64,000 nucleotides of DNA from Lacisediminimonas profundi (GTDB taxonomy: Bacteria; Pseudomonadota; Gammaproteobacteria; Burkholderiales; Burkholderiaceae_D). How positions within the stretch are numbered: position 1 is the stretch's first letter; the number at the start of each line of letters is the position of its first letter. Positions 52,417 to 61,719 of the stretch are shown here, piece by piece. A program made the position numbers and the translations under genes. The stretch is taken from contig NZ_VTTH01000003.1 of the NCBI RefSeq assembly GCF_008831265.1, forward strand, positions 310,001 through 374,000, read 5' to 3'. Under the pieces are notes generated by a model, which was given only the letters and a program-made list of their open reading frames with translations, ran no database searches and had not been told where the DNA came from.

Positions 52417-53787
52417 ATGGCGAAAGCAAAAACGCAGTACACGTGTTCCGAATGTGGCGGCGTGAGCAGCAAATGGGCCGGGCAGTGTCCGGCCTGCGGA
52501 CAATGGAACAGCTTGCTTGAAACGGCGGTCGAAACCGGAGTCAACCGGTTTTCCGGTGCGCGCACGGGACTTGCCCAAGCCTCGCCGGTGGTGTCGCTGG
52601 GCGACATAGCCGCCACGGACGTGCCGCGTTTCCCGACCGGCATCGAGGAGTTCGACCGCGTACTGGGTGGCGGGCTGGTGGCCGGCGGTGTGGTCCTGAT
52701 CGGCGGCGACCCGGGAATAGGCAAATCGACGCTGCTGCTGCAGGCGCTGGCCAACCTCTCGCGCGACAAGCGGGTTCTTTATGTCAGCGGCGAAGAATCC
52801 GGGGCCCAGATTGCATTGCGTGCCCACCGGCTCGCCATCGATGCCCGCGAGCTCAAGTTGCAGGCAGAGATCCAGCTCGAAAAAATCCTGGCGACTCTGG
52901 CCGAGCACAAGCCCGAGGTCGCCGTCATCGATTCGATCCAGACCGTCTATTCCGACGCGCTGACTTCCGCGCCCGGTTCCGTGGCGCAGGTGCGGGAATG
53001 CGCGGCGCAACTGACCCGGGTGGCCAAGCAGACCGGCATCACCATCATCATGGTGGGACACGTGACCAAGGAAGGCGCGCTGGCCGGCCCGCGCGTGCTG
53101 GAGCACATTGTCGACACCGTGTTGTATTTCGAGGGAGACACGCATTCCAGCTTCCGGCTGGTGCGGGCTTTCAAGAATCGCTTCGGCGCGGTCAATGAGC
53201 TGGGCGTGTTCGCGATGACCGAAAAGGGCTTGCGTGGCGTCTCCAATCCATCCGCGCTGTTCCTGTCCCAGCACGACAACCAGGTGGCCGGTTCCTGCGT
53301 GATGGTGACGCAGGAAGGCACGCGGCCCTTGCTGGTGGAGATTCAGGCCCTGGTCGATGCCTCCCATGTGCCGTCGGCGCGCAGGCTGTCGGTGGGACTG
53401 GAGCAGAACCGCCTGGCGATGCTGCTGGCCGTGCTGCACCGGCATGCCGGCATTGCCGCGTTCGACCAGGATGTGTTCATCAACGCCGTCGGCGGCGTCA
53501 AGATCACCGAGCCGGCGGCCGACCTCGCCGTGCTGCTCGCGATTCACTCATCGATGCGCAACAAGCCGTTGCCGCGCGGGTTGGTTGTGTTCGGTGAAGT
53601 CGGACTGGCCGGTGAAATCAGGCCGGCGCCGCGCGGCCAGGAGCGGCTGCGGGAAGCCGCCAAGCTGGGTTTTTCGATCGCGTTGATACCCAAGGCAAAT
53701 GCGCCCAAGCAGAAAATTGAAGGCTTGACGGTGGTGGCGGTCGATCGTATCGATCAGGCCCTGACCCGGGTGCGCGAACTCGATTGA
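52417..53787 (+). CDS. radA: DNA repair protein RadA
   Basis: 456 residues: zinc finger Cys10-x2-Cys13 and Cys24-x2-Cys27, RecA-like core with Walker A GGDPGIGKST (Lys103), YVSGEESGAQIALRA, the RadA-specific KNRFG motif (KNRFGAVNELGVF) and a C-terminal Lon-protease-like domain (GGVKITEPAADLAVLLAIHSS; GEVGLAGEIRP). It promotes branch migration in recombination, and in transformable bacteria it helps integrate imported DNA, which fits with comEC being nearby. Its 3' end overlaps the convergent hpnE gene by 34 bases. Confidence 0.98.
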   Translation: MAKAKTQYTCSECGGVSSKWAGQCPACGQWNSLLETAVETGVNRFSGARTGLAQASPVVSLGDIAATDVPRFPTGIEEFDRVLGGGLVAGGVVLIGGDPGIGKSTLLLQALANLSRDKRVLYVSGEESGAQIALRAHRLAIDARELKLQAEIQLEKILATLAEHKPEVAVIDSIQTVYSDALTSAPGSVAQVRECAAQLTRVAKQTGITIIMVGHVTKEGALAGPRVLEHIVDTVLYFEGDTHSSFRLVRAFKNRFGAVNELGVFAMTEKGLRGVSNPSALFLSQHDNQVAGSCVMVTQEGTRPLLVEIQALVDASHVPSARRLSVGLEQNRLAMLLAVLHRHAGIAAFDQDVFINAVGGVKITEPAADLAVLLAIHSSMRNKPLPRGLVVFGEVGLAGEIRPAPRGQERLREAAKLGFSIALIPKANAPKQKIEGLTVVAVDRIDQALTRVRELD

Positions 53788-55175
53788 TGCAGACCGGCGG
53801 CGGCGCTGACTCCGCTGCGCACGGCCGACTCGATGGTGGCCGGATAGGGGCTGGCAGTGTAATCGCCGGCCAGCCACAAGCCGTGTTCGCCGGTGTCGTT
53901 GGCCGGTCGCTGCAGCGCCGGCGTGCAGGAGAAGGTCGCGCGTTTTTCGGCAATCACCTGAGTCCAGAGCGGACTGGCCAGCGCCGGGTCGCCGATCGCA
54001 CGGACGAGTTGCGCGGCGACCGCTGACGCCAGTGCCTGCTTGTCTTCCAGGGCCGCCTCGTTCGACACGCTGATCACCACGGCCAACAGGCCGGCGGCTT
54101 GCGGATCCAGTTGGCCGCGGTCGAACACGAACTGTCCCCAGTCGCGCGTTGCGGGATTGTCCACCAGGGCCAGGAACGGACGCGGCAGTCTGGTGCCAGC
54201 CGCATATTGCAGGTAGCAGGTGGTGATCGGTTCGTATGAAAACCCGGGAACCAGCCCCGGCGCAGCCGCTTCCAGCAAGTCTTTCGCCTGCCATGGCGGC
54301 GTTGCGACGACGATCGCGTCGAACGATTCGGGCGCCTGTCCCACGACATCGAGGGTCCAGCCCTGCTGCGCACGGGCCAGGGCCTGCACGCGCGCGCCCA
54401 GGCGCACGTCGCCCTGCTGGCGCCGCAGGTAGTCGGCCGCACGGTCGGGAAACAGCGCGCCGAGGTCCACTTTTGGCAGCAGCATGTCAGACGCGTTGCG
54501 CCGCGATCCCAGGCTGTCCTTCAGCACGTTCAGGAAAACCTGGGCTGAGGCCCGTTCCGGCGGCGTATTCAGTGCGGCGATGCACAGCGGTCGCCACAGC
54601 AGATTGATCACGGTTGCCGTCTGGTCGTAGCGCTCCAGCAATTCGCTGACGCTGCAATCGTCGTACAGCATCCAGCCTGACCAGCGCGCCGTCGACTGGA
54701 AGCGCGCGATAGCCAGCTTGTCCTGCCGCGTCAGCCCGCTGGCGCGCAGCAGTGCGACCAGCAGGTGCAGCGGCGCAGGAAGGCGGGGCGCGATGAATTG
54801 AATGCCAGCGGGGATGCCAGCGCGGCTTTCGCCGAAATTTTCGGCTCGGCCGCCAGGATTCATACTCGGATAGGGCATCTGCAGCGGCAGGCGCAGCAGC
54901 GCAGCGGCTGGATCGATACCCACCATGGCCATCAGCCGCAGCGTCTCGGAATAGGCGCCAAGCAAGATGTGCTGGCCATTGTCGAGTACGCGACCCTTTG
55001 CCCCCTTTTCACCCTTTTCCCCGGTTGTCTCAACCCGCCTGGCCCGGCCGCCCAGCGAGCGCGCTGCCTCCAGCAAGCTCACCCGGTGGCCAAACCGCGC
55101 GAGTTCGCACGCGGCTGCGCACCCAGCCCAGCCGCCGCCAATGACGGCGACCCGCAGCGCGCCTGCTGCGGCCAT
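53754..55175 (-). CDS. hpnE: hydroxysqualene dehydroxylase HpnE
   Basis: 473 residues from the ATG that overlaps the hpnD stop codon (TGATG). The FAD-binding VAVIGGGWAGCAAACELARFGHRVSLLEAARSLGGRARR is near the N-terminus; DNGQHILLGAYSETLRLM and WRPLCIAALNTPPERASAQVFLNVLKDSL are typical of squalene-associated FAD-dependent desaturases. It reduces hydroxysqualene to squalene. In order after hpnC and hpnD it completes the three-step bacterial squalene route. A squalene-hopene cyclase is not in the window. Confidence 0.95.
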   Translation of the reverse strand: MAAAGALRVAVIGGGWAGCAAACELARFGHRVSLLEAARSLGGRARRVETTGEKGEKGAKGRVLDNGQHILLGAYSETLRLMAMVGIDPAAALLRLPLQMPYPSMNPGGRAENFGESRAGIPAGIQFIAPRLPAPLHLLVALLRASGLTRQDKLAIARFQSTARWSGWMLYDDCSVSELLERYDQTATVINLLWRPLCIAALNTPPERASAQVFLNVLKDSLGSRRNASDMLLPKVDLGALFPDRAADYLRRQQGDVRLGARVQALARAQQGWTLDVVGQAPESFDAIVVATPPWQAKDLLEAAAPGLVPGFSYEPITTCYLQYAAGTRLPRPFLALVDNPATRDWGQFVFDRGQLDPQAAGLLAVVISVSNEAALEDKQALASAVAAQLVRAIGDPALASPLWTQVIAEKRATFSCTPALQRPANDTGEHGLWLAGDYTASPYPATIESAVRSGVSAAAGLHQSSSRTRVRA

Positions 55176-56008
55176 CAGCCGCGTACCCAGGTCTTCCACG
55201 CCAGCCACAGCTTGCGTATCGGCGTCAGCGATATCCGCTGCTGCAGCACCTGGAAACGGTCGTGCTCAATTTCGTCGAGCAGGGTCTGGTAGATCGCAGC
55301 CATGATCAGCCCCGGGCGCTGGCTGCGGCGGTCTTCCGGCGCCAGCAAGGCGAACGCTTCCCGGTAGGCTTCGCGCGCGCGGTCGGCCTGGAACTGCATC
55401 AGGCGGACGAAGTTGTCGTTGTATCGTGCATTGAGCAGATCGGCTGCCGTCACCTGGAATTGCTGCAACTCGTTGACGGGAAGGTAGATCCGTCCCTTGC
55501 GCGCATCTTCGCCGACGTCGCGGATGATGTTCGTCAGCTGGAAAGCCAGCCCCAGCTTTTCTGCATATTGCAGGGTGGCGGGATTGCTGGCGCCGAAAAT
55601 ACTGGCCGACAGGATGCCGACCACGCCGGCTGCATGCCAGCAGTATTTTTGCAGCCCCGGATAATCAAGGTAGCGGGTCTGGGTCAGGTCCATTTCCATG
55701 CCGTCGATGATGGCCTGCAGGTGGCGGCCTTCAAGCGCATAGCGTGCCATGTGCGGCTGCAGCGCCAGCGTCACCGGATGGGTCGGCGCGCCCGCCAGCA
55801 TGGCGCTGATCTCCTTGCGCCACCACGCCAGCTTGGTGGCTGCCACCCCCGAATCGCTGGTCTCGTCCACGGCATCGTCCACCTCGCGGCAGAACGCATA
55901 CAAGGCGGTGATGGCGCGCCGCCGCTCCTGTGGCAGGAACAGGAAACTATAGTAAAAGCTGGAACCGCTTTTTGCGGCTTTCTCCTGGCAGTATTCGTCG
56001 GGTGACAT
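55175..56008 (-). CDS. hpnD: presqualene diphosphate synthase HpnD
   Basis: 277 residues of the trans-isoprenyl (head-to-head) synthase family with both Asp-rich sites: YAFCREVDDAVDE and NIIRDVGEDARKGRIYLP. It joins two farnesyl diphosphates to presqualene diphosphate. YYSFLFLPQERRRAITALYAFCR is typical of HpnD. It lies 106 bases downstream of hpnC on the same strand and overlaps hpnE. Confidence 0.96.
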   Translation of the reverse strand: MSPDEYCQEKAAKSGSSFYYSFLFLPQERRRAITALYAFCREVDDAVDETSDSGVAATKLAWWRKEISAMLAGAPTHPVTLALQPHMARYALEGRHLQAIIDGMEMDLTQTRYLDYPGLQKYCWHAAGVVGILSASIFGASNPATLQYAEKLGLAFQLTNIIRDVGEDARKGRIYLPVNELQQFQVTAADLLNARYNDNFVRLMQFQADRAREAYREAFALLAPEDRRSQRPGLIMAAIYQTLLDEIEHDRFQVLQQRISLTPIRKLWLAWKTWVRG

Positions 56009-56114
56009 TGTTCGGGCTGGAATGGTTGGAGCGGAAGCAGCGAAGTCGCTATGCTAGCCGACAAAGGGCAGGGGATCGACCCGCAGTTTTGCAATGAGCG
56101 GCAAGATTACATGC

Positions 56115-56924
56115 TTACATGCGAAATGCGCGGAAAAGCAGCACCGCCCAGTCGGTCTTGCCGAGCTTCGGACGCTGCCTGAAGACGTCGAAGCCGGCCG
56201 CTTCGATCTGCTCCAGGATGCGCAAGCCGCCTTGCACCACCAGCCGCAGTTCCCAGCCGATGCGCCCGGGAAGCCGCTTTGCGAGCGGGGCGCCGGCCAG
56301 CATCAACGCCCGGCTGCGCTCGACCTCGAATCTCATCAGCGCACGCCAGCGCTGGTCGACCTCGCCGTCTGCCATCTGCTGCTGCGTGACGCCGAAGCGC
56401 TGCAGGTCTTCCTGGGGCAGGTAGATCCGTTGCTTGCGCAGGTCGATGGCGACGTCCTGCAGGAAATTGATCAGTTGCAGGGCGCTGCAGATGGCGTCCG
56501 ACTGCCGCAGGCTTTCGTCGTCCTGTTGCCCGTACAAGGCCAGCATCAGGCGTCCGACCGGATTTGCCGAGCGGCGGCAATAATCGAGCACGGTGTCATG
56601 ATCGGGGTATCTTGTCGTGACGACATCTTGCTCGAAGGCGGATAGCAGGTCGCGCAGGGGTTGCAGCGCAAGAGAATGCTCAATCACCGCATTTTGCAGC
56701 GCAGCGAACATCGGCGACCCCGGCGGCATGCCCTGTTGAATGCGATCCAGTCCTTCCCGGTAGCGCGCCAGTCCCGCGAGCCGCTCGGCCGGGCTGGCAT
56801 CCCCTTCGTCCGCCACGTCGTCAGCGCTGCGCGCAAAGTTGTAAATCGCTTCGACCGCAGGTCGCAAGCGCGACGGCAGCAAGACTGACGCCACCGGGAA
56901 ATTCTCGTAGTGTTCTACTGACAT
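56115..56924 (-). CDS. hpnC: hydroxysqualene synthase HpnC
   Basis: 269 residues from MSVEHYENFPVASVLLPSRLRPAVEAIYNFARSADDVADEGD, where homologues begin; the frame is open much further upstream but overlaps the divergent efflux gene. Asp-rich sites are RSADDVADEGD and INFLQDVAIDLRKQRIYLP. It converts presqualene diphosphate to hydroxysqualene. The order hpnC-hpnD-hpnE is the common one for hopanoid or squalene producers. The region to the divergent RND adaptor holds the promoter. Confidence 0.95.
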   Translation of the reverse strand: MSVEHYENFPVASVLLPSRLRPAVEAIYNFARSADDVADEGDASPAERLAGLARYREGLDRIQQGMPPGSPMFAALQNAVIEHSLALQPLRDLLSAFEQDVVTTRYPDHDTVLDYCRRSANPVGRLMLALYGQQDDESLRQSDAICSALQLINFLQDVAIDLRKQRIYLPQEDLQRFGVTQQQMADGEVDQRWRALMRFEVERSRALMLAGAPLAKRLPGRIGWELRLVVQGGLRILEQIEAAGFDVFRQRPKLGKTDWAVLLFRAFRM

Positions 56925-57044
56925 GAAATTTGCTGGAAGTGCATGGATTGCGGCAAATACTTTGCGCTTATAATTAATAACCCCTCGGTCATTAAACCAA
57001 TTTATCTCGCAGTGCAGCACGGCAGTGGTGTCGTGAATTGCAAC

Positions 57045-57098
57045 TGCGAGTTGTAGCCGCGAGTTGTAGTCGAAACCGCAGCCGAAGTTGCAGCCGGA
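57045..57098 (+). repeat. degenerate tandem repeat, 12-13 bp unit, about 4 copies
   Basis: Variants of GCGAGTTGTAGCC and GAAGTTGCAGCC sit in the leader of the RND adaptor gene, 19 bases before its GTG. Confidence 0.65.
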
Positions 57099-57116
57099 TA
57101 GTAAAGGAAAAACAAC

Positions 57117-58301
57117 GTGGACCAGACAAGATTCCGACGCGCGTTTGCCGCAGTAGCGCTCGCAGCCATGACGGCAGCGCTGCTTGGTGCTTGCGGCAAG
57201 CCGGCCGAAAAGGTGGAAGACGTGCGCCCGGTCCGGGCCATCGTTCTGGAACCGGAGAAGGTCAGCGTGATTGCCGAGTTTCCCGGTGAAGTACGGGCCA
57301 GGGTCGAATCCCGGCTGGGCTTTCGCGTTCCCGGCAAGATCACGGCCCGCAGTGTCGATGTCGGCGCCACGGTGAAACGCGGACAGCTGCTGATGCAACT
57401 TGATCCGCAAGACCTGAAACTGGCGCAGGAGCAGGCCAACGCCTCGCTGCGCGCCGCCGAGAGCAACCTGGCGCTGGCAAGGTCGGAGTTCACGCGCTAT
57501 CAGGACCTGCGCCAGAAGAATTTCGTCAGCGCCGCGGTACTGGAAGCGAAAGAGACTTCGTTCAAGGCGGCCCAGGCGAACCATGAGCAGGCAGTGGCTG
57601 CCGCCCGCAATCAGTCCAACCAGGCCGGCTATGCCAGCCTGGTCGCCGATGTGGATGGCGTCGTGACGGCGGTCGATGCAGAAGTCGGGCAGGTGGTGGC
57701 GGCCGGCACGCCGGTGCTGAGGGTGGCCAGGCACGGCGAGAAGGAAGTCGTGATCGGCATACCGGAAGACAAGGTGGGTGCGCTGCGCAGCGTCGCCGAC
57801 CTGCGGGTCACCTTCTGGGCAGAGCGCGAGCGCCAGGTGCATGGCAAGCTGCGCGAGCTGTCGCCGATTGCCGATCCCGGAACGCGGACGTACACGGCCA
57901 GGGTCAGCATTCCCGACGCGCCGGAGGAGGTGCGGCTCGGCATGACCGCTACCGTCGCTTTCGTTGCCGCCAACCCGCAGCCGGTGCTGAAGCTGCCGCT
58001 CACCGCCCTCCTCAACGAGAAGGGCAAGACCTCCGTCTGGGTAGTGGAAAACGGCGCGGTCAGGTTGGTGCCGGTACAGCTGGCGACCGTCTCGGGCAAT
58101 GAGGTTGTGCTCGCTGGCGGCGTTGCCGCCGGGCAGACCGTGGTGACTGCCGGCGTCAACCTGCTCAAGCCAGGCCAGAAGGTCAGGTTGCTGGGTGCCG
58201 ATCCCGGTGCGGATCCTGGTGTGGCTGCGAGTGCCGCCGCAAGCCAGAAGGCGCCAGCCAGCGTCGGCCAGAAGCCCGCCGCCGCCGGGGCCGGGAAATG
58301 A
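57117..58301 (+). CDS. RND efflux periplasmic adaptor (membrane fusion) lipoprotein
   Basis: 394 residues from a GTG with AAGGAAA upstream. A signal peptide ends in lipobox LLGAC. MFP features: RVESRLGFRVPGKITARSVDVGATVKRGQLLMQLDPQDLKLA (lipoyl half), a helical hairpin at about 95-160, the second lipoyl half DVDGVVTAVDAEVGQVVAAGTPVLRVARHGEKEVVIGIPE, and a C-terminal barrel. It links the inner-membrane pump to an outer-membrane channel, which is not encoded here. The tail (about 360-394) is Ala/Pro-rich. Overlap ATGA couples it to the permease. Confidence 0.96.
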   Translation: MDQTRFRRAFAAVALAAMTAALLGACGKPAEKVEDVRPVRAIVLEPEKVSVIAEFPGEVRARVESRLGFRVPGKITARSVDVGATVKRGQLLMQLDPQDLKLAQEQANASLRAAESNLALARSEFTRYQDLRQKNFVSAAVLEAKETSFKAAQANHEQAVAAARNQSNQAGYASLVADVDGVVTAVDAEVGQVVAAGTPVLRVARHGEKEVVIGIPEDKVGALRSVADLRVTFWAERERQVHGKLRELSPIADPGTRTYTARVSIPDAPEEVRLGMTATVAFVAANPQPVLKLPLTALLNEKGKTSVWVVENGAVRLVPVQLATVSGNEVVLAGGVAAGQTVVTAGVNLLKPGQKVRLLGADPGADPGVAASAAASQKAPASVGQKPAAAGAGK

Positions 58302-61300
58302 AGGGCGGGTTCAACCTGTCGCGCTGGGCGCTCGAGCACATACCGCTGACGCGCTACCTGATCGTGGTGCTGCTGCTGGGCGGCATCATGGGTTACGCGC
58401 AGCTCGGCCAGGACGAAGATCCGCCATTCACTTTCCGGGCGATGGTGGTGCGCGCCAACTGGCCGGGCGCAACCGCGCTGCAGATGGCGGAGCAGGTCAC
58501 CGACAAGCTGGAAAAGAAGCTGCAGGAAACGCCTTACATCGACAAGATCCGCAGCTATTCCAAGCCGGGCGAGACGCTCATCATCCTGCAGTTGCGCGAG
58601 TCGACGCCGCCGAAAGAAACCACCGGCTCCTGGTATCAGGTCCGCAAGAAAATCGGCGACATGCGCGGCACGCTGCCGGCTGGCGTGATCGGCCCGTTTT
58701 TCAATGATGAATTCGGCGATACCTACGGCTCGATTTTCGCAATTTCGGGCGACGGATTTTCCTATGCAGAGGTCAAGGATTACGCCGATTTCGTGCGGCA
58801 GCAGTTGCTCAAGGTGCCGCTGGTTTCCAAGGTCGAACTGTACGGCGTGCAGGACGAGAAGGTGTACATCGAGTTTTCGCACAAGAAGTTTTCCCAGCTC
58901 GGCGTGCCGCTGGAGTCCATCGTGGCACAGCTCAATGCGCGCAACGCGGTGGAGTCCACCGGCGTGCTGGTCACGCCGACTGACAATCTGCAAGTGCGCG
59001 TCACCGGCGCGCTGCTGACGCCCAAGGACCTGGAGAACCTGGAGTTGCGCGCCAATGGCGTGCCGTTCCGCCTGGGCGACTTTGCCACCGTGCGGCGCGA
59101 ATACCGCGACCCGCCGCAGGACAAGATGCGTTTCAACGGCCGCGAGGTGATCGGCCTGGGCGTGTCGATGGAGAAGGGGGGCGACATCATCCGCCTGGGC
59201 GACGCGCTGCAGAAGACCGCATCCGATGTGCGCGCCAAGCTTCCGGTCGGCATCGAGTTGCAGCAGGTGACCGACCAGCCTCGCGCGGTCAAGTCCTCGG
59301 TCAATGAATTCCTGAAGGTGCTGGCGGAAGCGGTATTGATCGTACTGGCGGTCAGCTTCGTTGCGCTCGGGTTGCACACGCGTCCGCTGCGTATCGACAT
59401 GCGGCCCGGGCTGGTGGTGGGGCTGACCATACCGCTGGTTCTGGCGGTGACCTTCCTGTTCATGCGGGTGTTCAGCATCGACCTGCACAAGATTTCACTG
59501 GGCGCGCTGATCATTGCGCTGGGACTGCTGGTGGACGACGCCATCATCGCGGTCGAGATGATGGTGCGCAAGATGGAAGAGGGACTGTCGCGGCTGGAAG
59601 CGGCGACCTTCGCCTATACCTCGACGGCAATGCCCATGCTGACCGGCACGCTGATCACCGCCGCCGGATTCCTGCCGATCGGACTGGCGAAATCAGCCGC
59701 TGGCGAGTACACATTCTCGATGTTTTCAGTGAACGCGCTGGCCCTGCTGATTTCCTGGTTCGCGGCGGTTCTGTTTACGCCCTACATTGGCTACTTGCTG
59801 CTGAAGGTGAAGCCGCGCGCCGGCGCCGACGGCCATCATGAACTGTTCGATACGCCGTTCTACTCTCGTTTCCGGCGGCTCGTGAACTGGTGCGTTGAAT
59901 GGCGCAAGACCACCATCGTACTGACGCTGGCCGTGTTCGGACTGGGTGTGTTCGGATTCCGCTTTATCGAGCAGCAATTCTTTCCGGATTCGGTACGGCC
60001 GGAACTGATGGTGGAATTGTGGCTGCCGGAAGGCAGTTCGTTCGAGGCTACCGAGCGGCAGGCGAAGAAGTTCGAGGGCTGGCTGGCCAAGCAGAAGGGC
60101 GTCGAAAGCGTGACCAGCTATGTCGGCACCGGAAGCCCCCGTTTCTACCTGCCGCTGGACCAGATTTTCCCGCAGACCAACGTCTCGCAAATCGTGGTGC
60201 TGCCGGTTGACCTGGCGGCGCGCGAGGACTTGCGGCTGAAGATCACTGCGCTGTTCAAGGCCGATTTTCCGGAAGTCCGCGGCCGCGTGAAGCTGTTGCC
60301 GAACGGGCCGCCGGTTCCATATCCGGTGCAGTTCCGGGTGACCGGAAACGAGGTGCCGAAGGTTCGTGCCATCGCCGACCAGGTCAAGGAAATCATGCGG
60401 GCCAACCCGAATGCCGTCGGCGTCAACGATAACTGGAACGAGTCCGTGAAGGTGCTGCGGCTGGACCTCGACCAGGACCGCCTGCGGGCGCTGGGCATCA
60501 GTTCGCAGACCGTGATGCGGGCTGCCAACACCATCCTCACCGGCACCACAGTCGGCCAGTTCCGTGAGAAGGACAAGCTGATCGACATCGTGATGCGGCA
60601 GCCGGTCGAGGAACGCAAGACGATAGAGATGCTCAACGGCGTAAACATTCCCACCGCCAGCGGCAAGCCGGTCACCATGTCGCAGCTGGCGCGGGCGCAT
60701 TTCACCTGGGAGCCGGGCGTGGTCTGGCGCGAGGGACGGGAATGGGCGATCACGGTCCAGGCCGACGTGGTGGACGGCATACAGGGGCCGACCGTGTCTT
60801 CGCAACTCGATCCGCAACTGGCGAAGTTGCGCAGTGCGCTGCCGGCCGGGTACCACATCGAACTGGCCGGCGCCGCAGCCGACAGCGGCAAGGCGCAGGA
60901 ATCGATCGCTGCCAATGTGCCGCTGGTGATATTCATCATCTTCACGTTGCTGATGCTGCAATTGCACAGCTTTTCGCGTGCCGTGCTGGTGTTCTTGACC
61001 GGGCCCCTTGGCATCGCCGGCGCGGCATTGGGCCTGCTGGTGCTGCAACGTCCGTTCGGGTTTGTCGCCCAGTTGGGCGTGATTGCGCTGTTCGGCATGA
61101 TCATTCGCAATTCGGTGATCCTGGTCGACCAGATCGAGCAGGACATCGCCGCCGGCGCCGATCCATGGAGTGCCATCGTCGAATCGGCGGTGCGACGCTT
61201 CCGCCCCATCATCCTGACCGCCGCCGCCGCGGTGCTGGCCATGATCCCCTTGTCGCGTTCCGTATTCTGGGGGCCGATGGCGGTGGCGATCATGGGTGGG

Positions 61301-61390
61301 CTGATTGTTGCCACCGGCCTGACCTTGTTGTTCTTGCCGGCGCTGTACGCGGCCTGGTTCCGGGTTCGGCGGCCACCCCCCCTTGCCTGA
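58298..61390 (+). CDS. RND efflux permease (HAE1/AcrB-like superfamily)
   Basis: 1030 residues with the duplicated RND plan: TM1, a large periplasmic domain, TM2-6, TM7, a second periplasmic domain and TM8-12. The proton-relay pair is in GALIIALGLLVDDAIIAVEMMVRKMEEGLSRLEAA (Asp-Asp in TM4), and IRNSVILVDQIEQDIAAGADPWSAIVES lies in the second half. The N-terminus (FNLSRWALEHIPLTRYLIVVLLLGG) resembles the HME/HAE subgroup close to VexF/MdtB types rather than AcrB itself. Substrates are unknown. No regulator gene is adjacent. Confidence 0.96.
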   Translation: MKGGFNLSRWALEHIPLTRYLIVVLLLGGIMGYAQLGQDEDPPFTFRAMVVRANWPGATALQMAEQVTDKLEKKLQETPYIDKIRSYSKPGETLIILQLRESTPPKETTGSWYQVRKKIGDMRGTLPAGVIGPFFNDEFGDTYGSIFAISGDGFSYAEVKDYADFVRQQLLKVPLVSKVELYGVQDEKVYIEFSHKKFSQLGVPLESIVAQLNARNAVESTGVLVTPTDNLQVRVTGALLTPKDLENLELRANGVPFRLGDFATVRREYRDPPQDKMRFNGREVIGLGVSMEKGGDIIRLGDALQKTASDVRAKLPVGIELQQVTDQPRAVKSSVNEFLKVLAEAVLIVLAVSFVALGLHTRPLRIDMRPGLVVGLTIPLVLAVTFLFMRVFSIDLHKISLGALIIALGLLVDDAIIAVEMMVRKMEEGLSRLEAATFAYTSTAMPMLTGTLITAAGFLPIGLAKSAAGEYTFSMFSVNALALLISWFAAVLFTPYIGYLLLKVKPRAGADGHHELFDTPFYSRFRRLVNWCVEWRKTTIVLTLAVFGLGVFGFRFIEQQFFPDSVRPELMVELWLPEGSSFEATERQAKKFEGWLAKQKGVESVTSYVGTGSPRFYLPLDQIFPQTNVSQIVVLPVDLAAREDLRLKITALFKADFPEVRGRVKLLPNGPPVPYPVQFRVTGNEVPKVRAIADQVKEIMRANPNAVGVNDNWNESVKVLRLDLDQDRLRALGISSQTVMRAANTILTGTTVGQFREKDKLIDIVMRQPVEERKTIEMLNGVNIPTASGKPVTMSQLARAHFTWEPGVVWREGREWAITVQADVVDGIQGPTVSSQLDPQLAKLRSALPAGYHIELAGAAADSGKAQESIAANVPLVIFIIFTLLMLQLHSFSRAVLVFLTGPLGIAGAALGLLVLQRPFGFVAQLGVIALFGMIIRNSVILVDQIEQDIAAGADPWSAIVESAVRRFRPIILTAAAAVLAMIPLSRSVFWGPMAVAIMGGLIVATGLTLLFLPALYAAWFRVRRPPPLA

Positions 61391-61441
61391 TGTAGAGATG
61401 ACAAAGGGGCAAAAACCACGGCTTCGGCGGAAAAAATCCAG

Positions 61442-61525
61442 TAAAATGCCGGGTTGAAGTCGAACAGCCTTTACAAAGGCACAGCAGGGCGACCGGTATT
61501 CACTTCATGGTCGCCCTTTGCTTTT
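61442..61525 (+). ncRNA. possible small RNA between RND operon and tRNA-Leu
   Basis: A -10-like TAAAAT (61442-61447) is followed by a short hairpin GCCTTT-AC-AAAGGC (61467-61480) and then a 9-bp terminator-like stem. No reading frame is present. Length would be about 75 bases. A simple terminator of the efflux operon is the conservative reading. Confidence 0.3.
61486..61525 (+). terminator. terminator-like hairpin before tRNA-Leu
   Basis: AGGGCGACC / GGTCGCCCT, a perfect 9-bp stem with a 14-base loop, followed by TTGCTTTTGC. The T-run is imperfect. Confidence 0.5.
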
Positions 61526-61601
61526 GCATCGGCGGGCCCTGCCCGGACCCAAGGGACGGACGCAGGGAGCCGACGCAAAAGCGCGGTGGAAATATACGGC
61601 C

Positions 61602-61688
61602 GCGAGGATGGCGAAATTGGTAGACGCACCAGGTTTAGGTCCTGACGCCAGCAATGGTGTGGGGGTTCGAGTCCCCCTCCTCGCACCA
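61602..61688 (+). tRNA. tRNA-Leu (anticodon UAG), CCA encoded
   Basis: The 7-bp acceptor stem GCGAGGA / TCCTCGC, type II long variable arm, T-arm GGGGG-TTCGAGT-CCCCC, D-arm GGCGAAATTGGTAGACGC and anticodon loop TTTAGGT (anticodon TAG) are all visible, with discriminator A and encoded CCA. It closely resembles E. coli tRNA-Leu(UAG). The outermost anticodon-stem pair appears as C-A. It lies 31 bases before the tig start codon, so tig may share its transcript. Confidence 0.97.
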
Positions 61689-61719
61689 CGGAATGACTAA
61701 TAATTTTTGGACGAACAAC

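Noticed and set aside
57629-59488. 619-codon reverse open frame opposite the RND genes
   Set aside because: Antisense shadow; the forward adaptor and permease are full length with known motifs.
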